From positions 1-45,778 of IMG/VR virus record IMGVR_UViG_3300045286_000026: DNA of 45,778 nt. The stretch is one strand, 5' to 3'. Made by a program: the position numbers and the translations under genes. The DNA comes from a virus. Of the stretch, positions 1-9,189 are shown in pieces (positions within the stretch are counted from its first letter, which is position 1; the number at the start of each line of letters is the position of its first letter). The notes under the pieces are model-generated. The model did not search any database. It was not told the DNA's origin and saw only the letters and a program-made list of their open reading frames with translations.

Positions 1-2195
1 TATGTCGGATCACGGGGTATCATGTATTGGAAAGTACGAGAATAGTTATCCTCGAAATTTCTAGCAAGGGGAACTTCGCCAAGATTCGGCATAGCAGCTA
101 AGATACGTTTGCCAATAGCATCTTTAAGTTCTTCATCAGACATCTTTGCCTGATTAAGTTCTATATCCGCAGGCGCATGAAAATCTAAATCATGTAACAA
201 ATCTTTTGTCGCGTCTCGATGTACCGTACCTTTGGTCGACAGTGAACCCGACCCCGTGAATGCAAACCCTTGATCTGAGAAAGACTTCACTGTTTCCGCA
301 GAGATAGGGTCTTTCTTCAGCGCCTCTGACAAATCGACCTTAGTGAACGTCGATGGCGGCTTGGACTGTAAGAACCGTGTGTCGCCCCGACTCACGGCGA
401 ATGCGATATGGTCCAGCACTTTATCAGAGCGCGGTGCGTCACGAGTAAAAGCATCCAATATCGCTTCTTCAAATTTAGGCTTTAAAGTATTCTTTGCAGT
501 AAGATCATTCTTTCTACGATAGAAAGAACCTTCTTCCATTTTTTGCGGTATCTCTTGCTTAACTAATAATTTAAATAGTGCGTCGTTACCACGTACTGCT
601 GTATATAACGGGTCAACTACAGCTTTGTGAAACGCAACTTCGCCTTGAGCTGACGGGTTGAATACAATAGTTTTACTTGGCTTATCTACAATTGGATGTG
701 CAATGCCAGGTTTGGTGTACGTTTCATACCCCAAAGCTTGCAGTGCCTTACCCAACGTATCTGTTAGCGAGTGGTGTGGGGTATACGCAGGCGTGCCTGT
801 AGGAGTTTCTACATTGTATTTGACTGCGCCTTGAACTGGCGGCTTTGTGGTGGATTTACTTAGGGTGTCAAATGCGGAGGCAATTTCGGGATCGACGGAG
901 GGTCTTGTACCGGCGGATGGTTGTTGTCCCTTATTGTCCGTTATTGGCGGTTGAGTAGCGGGTGGTGTAGCCAACACATCGCTGGTAGCTCCTGCTATGT
1001 TGCCTACTCCACCCCCTAACAAACCTGAAGCGGCGCCCGTTCCGATGGCTTCGGGTATCCCGCGCAGCGGGTTGACTCCAGGCTGGACAATGTTGGTAGC
1101 GAACTGAGTGGCAGGGTTCTGTCCAGTTTCCTCGAACATCTCCGCACCAGTACCTTTGAGTCCTTTCAATGCAGCCGCTTTGATTCCTCTGCCGGCTGCT
1201 TCACTGGTTTGGCCTGCAAGCCGCCCCAAGATCTGAGCTTCGAGCCCGCCTCCTGCGATTCGTGATATCCCACCCCCTGCTGGAGCTGCGATCGCGGCGG
1301 CTTTGGAAGCCTGCAATTGTGCGTAGGTATTCTTACCTTCGTCGGGTCCATATTGCTGTTCAAGTTCGTTGAACTTGGGGTCTTTTCTAAGTTCCTCGAT
1401 GGGCGTTTGCAGGATTTGATCCCGAGCTGTCGTGAAGGCATCGCTACCTTCCATCAGCGCATTCAATGCAGTGGACTGGCGCAGGGCTGCTTGCCCGATC
1501 TTTTCGTTAACCAGTGCTTCAGCTTCGGGGTTGATTTCTTTGAGCAGAGATCGGTTGGGTATTCCCAACTTACCGATCAGAGGCATTGCTTTACGTGTGG
1601 CGAGGTTCAACAACGCGGCTTCTCCCCCGAATGCCGCCATAGACTCGCCTAAATTGGTAGCAGTCGCCAAAGGCGTTTGCGCCGCAGCTTTCCCTGCCTC
1701 CCAAGCAAACTGAAGCCCTTGCTTCGCAGCTCCCAAAGTTTCCTGGTTGAAGCCCGGATGTTCCGGAAGAGACACTTCAGGAATCTGCTTCATTAACTGA
1801 GCTTGCTCTGCCTGACTTTGTTGCACAGCCGGTGAGTAAGGCAGTTGCTTCTCAACCCATTGCTCTGCCGGCTGAATCGCTTTAGTCTCCAGCGCCTGCA
1901 TCCCCTGGTTCAGCGTATGAACCGGCTTCATCAACGTAGCATTCTTTGGGCCGTAAGCCTCCGCCAAACCTGCGGGGACTTCTACCAACTTGAGTGCAGT
2001 GCCAGGTACTTTAGTCAGCCCACGAATAACCGCCTTAGGGATGTCGGCGAGTTCGGGGGTAGTTGCTAAAGAAGTTTGTACAGGAACTGGTTTAGCAACA
2101 TGCTGCTCTGGTTGTGTAGAATTGTCTAACTCACTTGGCGGTGCTATGGGAACAGGGTCTGCTACATACCACCCAGTCTGTTGATTGAAACTCAT
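1..2195 (-). CDS. Large virion-associated protein, 3' part missing (runs off window)
   Basis: This reading frame is open from ATG at 2195 to base 1, giving at least 731 residues. It starts in an ATGA overlap with the stop of the upstream gene. The N-terminal third is Pro/Gln/Ala-rich. A middle stretch (about residues 290-370) is rich in Gly and Ala and could be membrane-active. Near the window edge a segment reads FTGSGSLSTKGTVHRDATKD followed by LLHDLDFH. A Gly-Ser turn followed by an Asp-x-Asp pair resembles a nucleotidyltransferase-fold motif, though this is only a resemblance. Very long last genes of a virion operon in podovirus-like phages are often internal or ejected proteins, and some are multidomain 'polyvalent' proteins. 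That role is inferred from position and size; the family was not recognised. Confidence 0.75.
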   Translation of the reverse strand, partial: MSFNQQTGWYVADPVPIAPPSELDNSTQPEQHVAKPVPVQTSLATTPELADIPKAVIRGLTKVPGTALKLVEVPAGLAEAYGPKNATLMKPVHTLNQGMQALETKAIQPAEQWVEKQLPYSPAVQQSQAEQAQLMKQIPEVSLPEHPGFNQETLGAAKQGLQFAWEAGKAAAQTPLATATNLGESMAAFGGEAALLNLATRKAMPLIGKLGIPNRSLLKEINPEAEALVNEKIGQAALRQSTALNALMEGSDAFTTARDQILQTPIEELRKDPKFNELEQQYGPDEGKNTYAQLQASKAAAIAAPAGGGISRIAGGGLEAQILGRLAGQTSEAAGRGIKAAALKGLKGTGAEMFEETGQNPATQFATNIVQPGVNPLRGIPEAIGTGAASGLLGGGVGNIAGATSDVLATPPATQPPITDNKGQQPSAGTRPSVDPEIASAFDTLSKSTTKPPVQGAVKYNVETPTGTPAYTPHHSLTDTLGKALQALGYETYTKPGIAHPIVDKPSKTIVFNPSAQGEVAFHKAVVDPLYTAVRGNDALFKLLVKQEIPQKMEEGSFYRRKNDLTAKNTLKPKFEEAILDAFTRDAPRSDKVLDHIAFAVSRGDTRFLQSKPPSTFTKVDLSEALKKDPISAETVKSFSDQGFAFTGSGSLSTKGTVHRDATKDLLHDLDFHAPADIELNQAKMSDEELKDAIGKRILAAMPNLGEVPLARNFEDNYSRTFQYMIPRDPT

Positions 2196-4891
2196 CGAGG
2201 TTTCTTCGGAATAGGCTTAATTAAATACTCATGGCCTGGATTGGACTTAGACATAAACCGTCCTGTGCCAGGATCAAACTCCACATCATCTTCGGGTAGA
2301 GTTTCATAATTATTGGCGCGAAGATGATGATTTAATTCAGCTATGGCTCGTGGAAAATCAAGCCACCCTTGACTGCCTGAATCGGACATAAATTTATGTG
2401 CAAACGTTTGCATACTTGTTTGTGGAATCGTAACTTGTCCGTTCTCAAAAATGGCAGGGTACTCATCCCACTTCTCTCCAGAGCGATCAGACGGTAGTTT
2501 AACTCGGGTTTCATTGCGATAAAGCGGCTCTTGTAAGCCAGAGAGTTTCCTTATTATGTCCGGGCGTTCTTCAGGTGTAGCTTGTTTCCATGCTTCTATA
2601 CCTGCTAAGTCTTTCAGACTAGGTTGCGTCCCTGGATGAGTGGCTCGTGCAGCTATATAAGCTTGTGCACTCTCAGGAGTTAAAGGTAAGTTATGTTGGG
2701 CTCCCCATTTCCTGCCTTCGAAGGTTGAGTTTCCACCAGCTGGGTTGCCGTAGTATTGAGACTCAGCAGACTCAGGGGTAAGGTTGTACTTTCCAGCTCT
2801 GAGACCTGCTTCGATCCTATCAATACCAGCAGGGTTAGCATCGGACTGAATCATATTCTGACGATTGAGTCCGAAGCGAAGGGTATTGCCTTCACGTTGA
2901 AATTCTGGGTTGTAGTTAATCGGCTCAGGGGCAGTTGCTGCTGATTGAGCTACTGGTTGAGCTACTGGTTGAGCTGCTGGTTGAGCCACGGGTGCAGACT
3001 GCGATAAACCAAAACGAGCCGCCATCGCATTAAATAGAGGTCGTTGCGTATCCAGGTTTTTACCTAGCTGTTCAAGTGTGGTTAGCTCTTCAGGTTCAAC
3101 TCTAGCATTTGATGCCCCCCTAGCACTTTTCTGAGCTTCTAACTTTGGGTCATAAGGAATAGCATCCTGCGGATAAAGTTGGTATCCGCCATTTGCATAC
3201 CCAGGCACTACTCTTCCCAATCCATACCCCGTCGTCAATAACGGTTCGCTACCACGTTTCTTGGAAGCATAAGATTGCCAAGACATAGGAGACGTAACAG
3301 GGTTGTAAGGACTTTGATCATTGTTTTGGAAATCTTGTACCGCAGAGTCACCAATCAGACTTCGTACACCTAAGCCATTGCCAATCAGTCCACGCACTGT
3401 TCCATCTTGAGGGCTTGCGAACCCAGAAGGGTTCGTTACGTTTTGTTCCAGACGAGGTGCATCCCCACGAGCACCGGTATAGGAAGTATCTCCCATCGAA
3501 ATCTTGTAAGCGGAGTTTGGGCCTACTCCATAATAATTCAGAAAGTCAGGAGAAATCTGCCCACCACGAGTCATCTCAGGTTGAGTTGTATTCGCCAAGA
3601 TAGCAGCGTTTTTTGCAGACTGATTAGCATCCCATCCCGGAGACGTAGACAAACCTGATTGAGTAGATTGTGACGCTATAGAACTACTACGCGGTGCAAC
3701 AATGTTATCAATTGCTTTAGGTACGTTAGTATCCATAGCTTTGCTTACAGGGTCGTCAGTACCATACGCATATCCCGGCACAACCCCTCCCATTTTCAAC
3801 CCGAATGATCGGGGCGGTTGTACACCCCCTGCGCTGATTCGGGGGGTAGGAAGCGACGTGTACGAAGGCATGACAGGCGAAGTCTGGGACGTGCCGATGG
3901 GCTGCATAGTCGGAGTGACATACATGCCATTAGCACCCCCTACAGCCCTGTTGACGGCTTCGTCTATCTGATTCGTGCGGTTACGAATCGCATCGAATCC
4001 TCTGTTGGGTGTCGGCGCAGGTGCGCGAACAGGTGTAGCTGCGGGTGCGGGCGTAGGTTCAGGAGGCGGAGAAGCATGGCCTGACTGCAACTCAATCATG
4101 CGTTTCTTGGTCTCGACGATATTCTTATTGGTTCCTAAAACGCCGCCTGTCATATCCCCCAGTTTGTCTCGCCAGTTCAGTTCTACTCCGCCACCATCAG
4201 CGTAGCCAGCCGCTTTATCGATCTGACTATCGATCTGTTTGGTACGATCCAGGTAGAGACCCAAGCCTTTACGAGGTTCATATGCAGGTGCCAATGTTGG
4301 TGTTGGCTGAGAAGTGGGGGGTGCTGCTTCGGGTTCATTCTTCAGCTCTGCACCACGTTGCAGCTCCATGGAACGTTTCTTGGTCTCGACAATATTCTTG
4401 TTGGTGCCCAATACACCGCCAGTTAAATCACCTAACTTATCTTTCCATGATAGTTCGATCTTACCGCCGTCAGCGTAGCCAGGACGTTTTAGCCCTCCTA
4501 AATTTTCAGGAGCCTTCATTCCTGCGCCTGCTTGCGCTCCAGTTTGGTATGGAACCTGACTATAGTCGAGGGAACTGGGAGATTCTCCCATCATTTCGTC
4601 GTACGAATCTGTCAGAGACTTCCGAGCATTAAGTTTCTCGGTAGGTTTTGTAAGTTCTCCAGCCTTATTAAGAGCCGGCGCACGAGAAGGGGCGCCCCCT
4701 TTAGCATACCCAGGACGTCCCAGTTCAGCATACCGCAGCCCCAGTTCGTTAAGTTTGTTTAGAGTAGGCAGTCCAGCCAGGGCCACAGCGTGTTTGTTCA
4801 GAACAACTTCGCCAGGAGTCAGCATAGCCGGAACGGTATCGGAAGGTGCCGGAGGATAGACCGGGCCGGGTTTTAGATTCTGTTGAGCCAT
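2192..4891 (-). CDS. Low-complexity virion protein with repeated PGYAxGG motifs
   Basis: The protein has 899 residues. The N terminus contains SDTVPAMLTPGEVVLNKHAV (residues 17-36), a TPGE(V/F)VLNK motif that recurs in phage virion and tail-associated proteins. A PGYAxGG-like motif occurs five times (around 59, 136, 228 and twice later), typically in Pro/Gln-rich linkers. A segment of about 42 residues is duplicated (residues 138-179 and 228-271, both containing DKLGD, TGGVLGTNKNIVETKKR and ELQ). The DNA copies have diverged mostly at synonymous sites, so the duplication is old and under selection. The C-terminal third is less repetitive and probably globular. The gene is coupled by ATGA to the next gene and starts one base inside the ferritin gene's stop. 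A structural role is inferred; the exact function is unknown. Confidence 0.8.
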   Translation of the reverse strand: MAQQNLKPGPVYPPAPSDTVPAMLTPGEVVLNKHAVALAGLPTLNKLNELGLRYAELGRPGYAKGGAPSRAPALNKAGELTKPTEKLNARKSLTDSYDEMMGESPSSLDYSQVPYQTGAQAGAGMKAPENLGGLKRPGYADGGKIELSWKDKLGDLTGGVLGTNKNIVETKKRSMELQRGAELKNEPEAAPPTSQPTPTLAPAYEPRKGLGLYLDRTKQIDSQIDKAAGYADGGGVELNWRDKLGDMTGGVLGTNKNIVETKKRMIELQSGHASPPPEPTPAPAATPVRAPAPTPNRGFDAIRNRTNQIDEAVNRAVGGANGMYVTPTMQPIGTSQTSPVMPSYTSLPTPRISAGGVQPPRSFGLKMGGVVPGYAYGTDDPVSKAMDTNVPKAIDNIVAPRSSSIASQSTQSGLSTSPGWDANQSAKNAAILANTTQPEMTRGGQISPDFLNYYGVGPNSAYKISMGDTSYTGARGDAPRLEQNVTNPSGFASPQDGTVRGLIGNGLGVRSLIGDSAVQDFQNNDQSPYNPVTSPMSWQSYASKKRGSEPLLTTGYGLGRVVPGYANGGYQLYPQDAIPYDPKLEAQKSARGASNARVEPEELTTLEQLGKNLDTQRPLFNAMAARFGLSQSAPVAQPAAQPVAQPVAQSAATAPEPINYNPEFQREGNTLRFGLNRQNMIQSDANPAGIDRIEAGLRAGKYNLTPESAESQYYGNPAGGNSTFEGRKWGAQHNLPLTPESAQAYIAARATHPGTQPSLKDLAGIEAWKQATPEERPDIIRKLSGLQEPLYRNETRVKLPSDRSGEKWDEYPAIFENGQVTIPQTSMQTFAHKFMSDSGSQGWLDFPRAIAELNHHLRANNYETLPEDDVEFDPGTGRFMSKSNPGHEYLIKPIPKKPR

Positions 4892-5391
4892 TAGTCTTCT
4901 CCGAGTTCTTGGTCTATCAGTAGTATGGCGCTGGGATCATCCTTGGCGAGGTTCATGCGGGATATCCAATCGCCGTACTCCCCAATACTGGTGCGTTGTA
5001 TCTCCAAATATTGCAGCAGGAACTGAGCAGTCAACGGGTCATTAGGATGGATGCCGGTATACCACTTTGCATACTTGGCTCCGAGATCGACTTCCGCGTT
5101 GTACCCTGCCAGTAGTGCAGCTTTCAAATCCGCAATGGAGTCTGTTGGTCCCGCCACTGTGGGGATTTTCGCTACGTCGCCGCGGTCGTTCATGTAATCG
5201 GCGAGGCGTTGATAGTGCGTCAGCTCATCTGCGCTTTCCTTAAGGAAATACTTTGCCGCTCCGAAGTAACCCAATCGCTGGCATTGATTGGCGAGGTGCT
5301 TATACAGCGCAGAAGCGTAGAGTTCGGAACGGATCGCTTCTTGAAGCGCCAACCGGGTTGCGTTGCTCAGGAAGTTCTTAATCATCGTCAA
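4891..5391 (-). CDS. Ferritin-like iron-binding protein
   Basis: This 166-residue protein resembles bacterial non-haem ferritin (FtnA), which oxidises Fe(II) and stores it in a 24-subunit shell. The N-terminal SELYASALY matches the FtnA LELYSSLLY helix. ESADELTHYQRLADYMNDRG matches the region of FtnA's second helix and BC loop. The last residues LLIDQEL match FtnA's FIDKEL ending. By alignment from memory the ferroxidase ligands Glu23, Glu56, His59, Glu100 and Gln132 are present. The site matching FtnA Glu130 is Ser135, so the B site may be altered. The length is close to FtnA (165). It lies between two virion genes with overlapping stops and starts (4 bases at 5388-5391), so it is made with structural proteins. 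Whether it is packaged or acts in the cell cannot be seen. Confidence 0.85.
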   Translation of the reverse strand: MTMIKNFLSNATRLALQEAIRSELYASALYKHLANQCQRLGYFGAAKYFLKESADELTHYQRLADYMNDRGDVAKIPTVAGPTDSIADLKAALLAGYNAEVDLGAKYAKWYTGIHPNDPLTAQFLLQYLEIQRTSIGEYGDWISRMNLAKDDPSAILLIDQELGED

Positions 5392-7001
5392 CCTTTCTTG
5401 GTTGTAGTAATTTGATTGCTGGCCATACCATTCATGACATGAATAGCTGCGGCAGCGATCTGACCCAATGTAGATGCAGCAGCCGCGTAAGCATCCAATG
5501 CAGATTGATTGGCCCGTAGAATGAGTTCTTTCTCCATCTGACTGTTCTTGATCTTCCCTTCGTAATCCGCGATCTTCCCGCGCATTTTCAGTTCAGCTTC
5601 TGATGCCTTGAGTTTCCGCGACTCAACCCGTGCGTTGAGCACACCCAGTTGAGATTGAATGGCGTTCTGATCCGCAGCCACGAACGCCCTGAACTTTTCT
5701 ACCAAAGCTGAGGCGTAGCTTTTCCAGCCGTCGATATTAGCTCTGGCTTTCTCCACGTCGAGCCCATAAATCTTGGCATCCTGTTCCAGTCTAATCCCCG
5801 TGATTTGAGCTTGAGCGCTGAGTGCTGCGTTGTGAGTACTGGCAGTTACTTGAGCTTTGGTCGACGCTGCTTCGAGCGACAGCCGCGCCTGATCTGTACG
5901 GCTACGAAGCAACGCTTCCTGGTACCCCGTAGAGATTTGATACCCAGTCAAATCAGCTTTGTCCGCTTCAAGGTCCAGTCCATAAATCTTGGCTTCCTGT
6001 TCCAACTGAGCCATGTACACTTTAACGTCTTCGTCCATTTTGGCATTATGTGCGTCAGCTTTGATTCGGGCGATAGCTGCCCAGTAATTAGCCAACGCGC
6101 CTTTGTACTGCACGAACAAACCTCCCCAATTGACCATAATCTGAGTGATGGTCGAATGAAGTTGTGTCGCTGTCTGCATACAAAACTGCCGATGCTTGAC
6201 TTCCAACTCGGAACGCCAGAGGAATACTTCTTCGTTATGGGCCGCGATCTGGTCACTATACTGTGCATTAATAGCTCGCAAACTGGCGAAGTACATGGGT
6301 TGGAGTACGTCGCCTCCACGTGCGGTTTCTACTCGCGCCGCTTGCTGTTCGGCTGCGATACGCTCACGATCCAATGACTTACGCTTGCGATTGATCATAG
6401 CCGCTTCAATTGTTGCAGGCAGCGCCGCGCCGTTGGCGATGCCATCCATGGTGAACTGTTCCAATTGAGCCAATGCTTGTGCGTACTGAGGTGCGTAGGT
6501 ATTGACCCAAGACCGTACTGCGCCTTCTACCAACGTTACGTCGTTAGCGAGGAACAGATTGAAGTCGATGGCTCCATCGACAGGAGCTTCTGTCAGAACC
6601 GGTGCTGCGGGGGTTCCATCCGTTGGACGCTTTGCTTCGATGGCAGGCCACGTAGGACCCGTTGAAGGTTCCGTAATAGTGCCAGGCGTAATGACGGGCC
6701 AGAACGAACTAGGAGTCTCAGTTGGGACGAAGTTATCATTGAACCGGGTTTGGTACGTAGCAGAAGGAATTGGCCAAGTTCCGAAGTCTGGACTGGTGCT
6801 GCCAACTCCATACTGAACATCAGTTATCGCAGCTTCTGTTAAATTCGTACCAGGGTCTGAGAAGTTCTTATCTTGAATTGTTTGTGGGTTACTCAGTAAT
6901 CCCTGAACTGCGCCCATCAGAGTATTAATTTCCGATATGGTATTACTCTGAGTATTATTGGCTTGCGATTGTAAATTACTTAAAAGTGTATCGGCATCCA
7001 T
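5388..7001 (-). CDS. Helical virion protein, function unknown
   Basis: The protein has 537 residues. Residues 1-170 are rich in Pro, Thr and Gly (many TP, GT and WP pairs). From about 190 onward it is a long, mostly helical, Ala/Gln/Lys-rich region likely to form coiled coils. Two short repeats occur in it: EAKIYGLDLEADKADLTGYQ and DAKIYGLDVEKARANIDGWK, about 70-80 residues apart. The C terminus (AAAASTLGQIAAAAIHVMNG) is hydrophobic and Ala-rich. It shares an overlap with the ferritin gene and its ATG abuts the stop of the next upstream gene. A tail or internal virion role is inferred from context; no family was recognised. Confidence 0.75.
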   Translation of the reverse strand: MDADTLLSNLQSQANNTQSNTISEINTLMGAVQGLLSNPQTIQDKNFSDPGTNLTEAAITDVQYGVGSTSPDFGTWPIPSATYQTRFNDNFVPTETPSSFWPVITPGTITEPSTGPTWPAIEAKRPTDGTPAAPVLTEAPVDGAIDFNLFLANDVTLVEGAVRSWVNTYAPQYAQALAQLEQFTMDGIANGAALPATIEAAMINRKRKSLDRERIAAEQQAARVETARGGDVLQPMYFASLRAINAQYSDQIAAHNEEVFLWRSELEVKHRQFCMQTATQLHSTITQIMVNWGGLFVQYKGALANYWAAIARIKADAHNAKMDEDVKVYMAQLEQEAKIYGLDLEADKADLTGYQISTGYQEALLRSRTDQARLSLEAASTKAQVTASTHNAALSAQAQITGIRLEQDAKIYGLDVEKARANIDGWKSYASALVEKFRAFVAADQNAIQSQLGVLNARVESRKLKASEAELKMRGKIADYEGKIKNSQMEKELILRANQSALDAYAAAASTLGQIAAAAIHVMNGMASNQITTTKKG

Positions 7002-8116
7002 TAGGGCACCTTACGAGATAATGGTTCAAACATAGGCTCCAATCCATTGATCTTTAATACTCCTTGACTGATATTAGTCAGCGTAAAACCCCAAGTGACT
7101 CCAGCCAAGGCTCTCCCTAACTTAACTTTGCGGTCGCTGGAATCTGTATTGACATAAGTTGGACTTGAAATTCCGTCCACTTTAGCCGTCAGCGTAACGG
7201 AAGAATCCCCGTTGAGATACACATAAGCGCAACGCTTACGATGCAAGTCGTTCAAAGTATTCGGAGCAAGCTCAAGTACGGACTGGATAGGGATTCCGCC
7301 TTCGTCCGAAGTACCTCCCAACCTATAAAACCCATCATTCTTGACTCCGTAGTAATCATTTCCCAAACGAAGAATATGAAGGAATCCAAAGTTAGTAAAC
7401 TCCGTGGTTTCGGGACCATCGTCAAAGCGTAGATTGCTACACCAAGCAACGCCTGTTTTGTAGTTGATCGCGTAAGTATTGACAACATCGAACAGAGGAA
7501 GCTTGATATCTGCCGTAATCTCTCGATAAACCTCGAACAGTACCAGATCAATTGCTGCGTTGATAACCGGGACGCCGCGAAGAACGCTTCCTTCAACTGT
7601 AAACAGTTCTAGCTGAATATCACCACGAGCGCGGTACTCTCCAATGGAAGCTGACACCAGCGTGAAGAGTTCGAACTGAACACTGCCATAGGCCATGGGA
7701 GTAGGGTCCATGGCGAACAATGGCAATTCAGCATTGACGCTGATCGTCGGCGGAAGTACAAACCCCGCCACGGTGAATAGTTCAAGACTTATATTGGTAT
7801 CTAAGTATCCAAACCAAGTAGGCGTAGCAAGCTTAAATAAGTCAAAAGTAGTATCAACTGCGGGAGTTTGCGGTTGAACATTACTCTCCAATCCTTCGTC
7901 GTGAGAGATGTCGAACAAAACCAACGGCAAACCAATACTATTCCCATTCGCATCAACTGTGCCGGGTATATAGATATGACTTGCAGGATCAACTTCAAAC
8001 AAGTCGATCTGAACCTCAATCCCCGCTGCGAATACAAAGTCAGTAGGGATTAATATCCTCGGTAGGATAGTAACCTGTCCCCTAGAAGATACGATACCCG
8101 TTCCGTAAGCAGACAT
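7001..8116 (-). CDS. Virion protein with LF-V repeat strands
   Basis: The protein has 371 residues. From about residue 30 to 215 a short motif of the type (I/Q)-x-L-(E/D/P)-L-F-x-(V/L/M) recurs about nine times (for example QIDLFEVDPAS, SLELFTVAG, QFELFTLVSAS, QLELFTVEGS, KLPLFDVVN). The spacing is irregular, about 18-35 residues, and suggests stacked beta strands. The C-terminal 150 residues look like a separate beta-rich domain (NYKTGVAWCSNLRFDDGP onward). It sits in the tail or virion operon, one base from the next gene. A fibre, baseplate or adhesin role is plausible; no specific family was recognised. Confidence 0.75.
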   Translation of the reverse strand: MSAYGTGIVSSRGQVTILPRILIPTDFVFAAGIEVQIDLFEVDPASHIYIPGTVDANGNSIGLPLVLFDISHDEGLESNVQPQTPAVDTTFDLFKLATPTWFGYLDTNISLELFTVAGFVLPPTISVNAELPLFAMDPTPMAYGSVQFELFTLVSASIGEYRARGDIQLELFTVEGSVLRGVPVINAAIDLVLFEVYREITADIKLPLFDVVNTYAINYKTGVAWCSNLRFDDGPETTEFTNFGFLHILRLGNDYYGVKNDGFYRLGGTSDEGGIPIQSVLELAPNTLNDLHRKRCAYVYLNGDSSVTLTAKVDGISSPTYVNTDSSDRKVKLGRALAGVTWGFTLTNISQGVLKINGLEPMFEPLSRKVP

Positions 8117-8130
8117 AAGGCTAGATTCGC

Positions 8131-8634
8131 TTATTCTTCAAACAAAATAGTGGCGTGACAATTAACAGAATCGGTTGGACATACAACCAATCCGATAGCG
8201 CCCCCTTGCGGAATTACAGGCTCTGTCCCCAAGGGCGCAACCCATACAAGACCGGATTGTGGATGAACTTCAAACACTTCCAACACCGACAGTGAGTTAG
8301 GCTCTGAAGTAAAATTTACCATGCCTTGAGTTAATATCGTATCAATGCCATCACTAAGTCCGTAAATAACAGGAGGTGAACTAGTATTGCTACTACCAGG
8401 TGTGCCAGCGACCTGTCGTGCTAGGAAACAAATGACAGGTTTGTTTACGGTGCTGGTCCCGCCAAAGTATATTCCAACTTTCTTTATCAAAGCTCTAGGT
8501 TTATTAGTTCCGCCGTTGCAGGATATTTGAATTACTGTCTTCTTAGCTGAGCTGCCCGAACAAGAAACCTCAGTAGCTACAGGAGAATTGGAACTAATAG
8601 AAGATGTAGTGACGGAACAAAGTTTTCCAGACAT
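8131..8634 (-). CDS. Beta-rich virion protein, unknown
   Basis: The protein has 167 residues and is rich in Ser, Thr, Gly and Val with five Cys. The composition and alternating hydrophobic pattern (IQISCNGG, VGIYFGGT, AIGLVVCPTD) suggest a small beta-sandwich such as a decoration or fibre-associated protein. It lies in the structural operon 14 bases upstream of the LF-repeat protein gene. No family was recognised. Confidence 0.65.
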   Translation of the reverse strand: MSGKLCSVTTSSISSNSPVATEVSCSGSSAKKTVIQISCNGGTNKPRALIKKVGIYFGGTSTVNKPVICFLARQVAGTPGSSNTSSPPVIYGLSDGIDTILTQGMVNFTSEPNSLSVLEVFEVHPQSGLVWVAPLGTEPVIPQGGAIGLVVCPTDSVNCHATILFEE

Positions 8635-8643
8635 AGGGGCCTC

Positions 8644-9168
8644 TTATAAATTTAAAGTGTATATAATATTGCGCTGAAGGTCAGCAATGGGAAATTTAGG
8701 TGGTGCAATCTGGGGCGGACGATAAAATTGTTCGTACCACAGCGGGTCAATCGGATACTCAGTTACTGTAATGTAATTCGTCTTACCCGAAGAATCAATG
8801 TTTGTAAGTTGTGTTGCTAAAGTCCAATTTACGTTGTTACTCGAATAAAACGAATCGAACGACTTAGGATATCGACTTGCATTATCGTAGTAAGCGATCT
8901 TTACAGACCTAATATCGGGGTAAGGCCCACTAGCGCCGAAATCCCACTTCAACTCTAACGGCCCTAGATTAGCAGTTAGCTCATTTGCACCATACCCCGA
9001 CGTCCAAAGTCCATCCCACCATTTAGTAACGTTGTTAACTGACACCGCTGTAATCGTAGCTGATGAATTAACATTAGTATCAGCCGTCCATAGCATAAAC
9101 TCACCTACTTCCAAGTAGTCTCCCGACACCGTGAAATTTTTTAGCTTCCAATATCGATACTGCGCCAT
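8644..9168 (-). CDS. Discoidin-like (F5/8-type) carbohydrate-binding virion protein
   Basis: The protein has 174 residues. It begins YRYWKLKNFTVSGDYLEVGEFMLWT, then has WWDGLWTSGY, LKWDFGASGPYPDIRSVKIAYYDN and YSSNNVNWTLATQLTN. The order 'residues describing an axis or element, then a W-rich turn, then conserved SVKI and S-(D/N)-(N/G)-xxW' is the usual discoidin/F5-8C pattern. That fold is common in phage receptor-binding or decoration proteins and usually binds sugars. Binding of host polysaccharide is inferred. It sits among tail-region genes. Confidence 0.6.
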   Translation of the reverse strand: MAQYRYWKLKNFTVSGDYLEVGEFMLWTADTNVNSSATITAVSVNNVTKWWDGLWTSGYGANELTANLGPLELKWDFGASGPYPDIRSVKIAYYDNASRYPKSFDSFYSSNNVNWTLATQLTNIDSSGKTNYITVTEYPIDPLWYEQFYRPPQIAPPKFPIADLQRNIIYTLNL

Positions 9169-9189
9169 AAATTAAATCATCTACTTCGA

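Noticed and set aside
5805-6377. Plus-strand ORF of 190 codons
   Set aside because: It is antisense to the helical virion protein gene, which has better codon pattern and operon context. The same holds for plus-strand ORFs at 1317-2184, 3407-4762 and 21680-22174.
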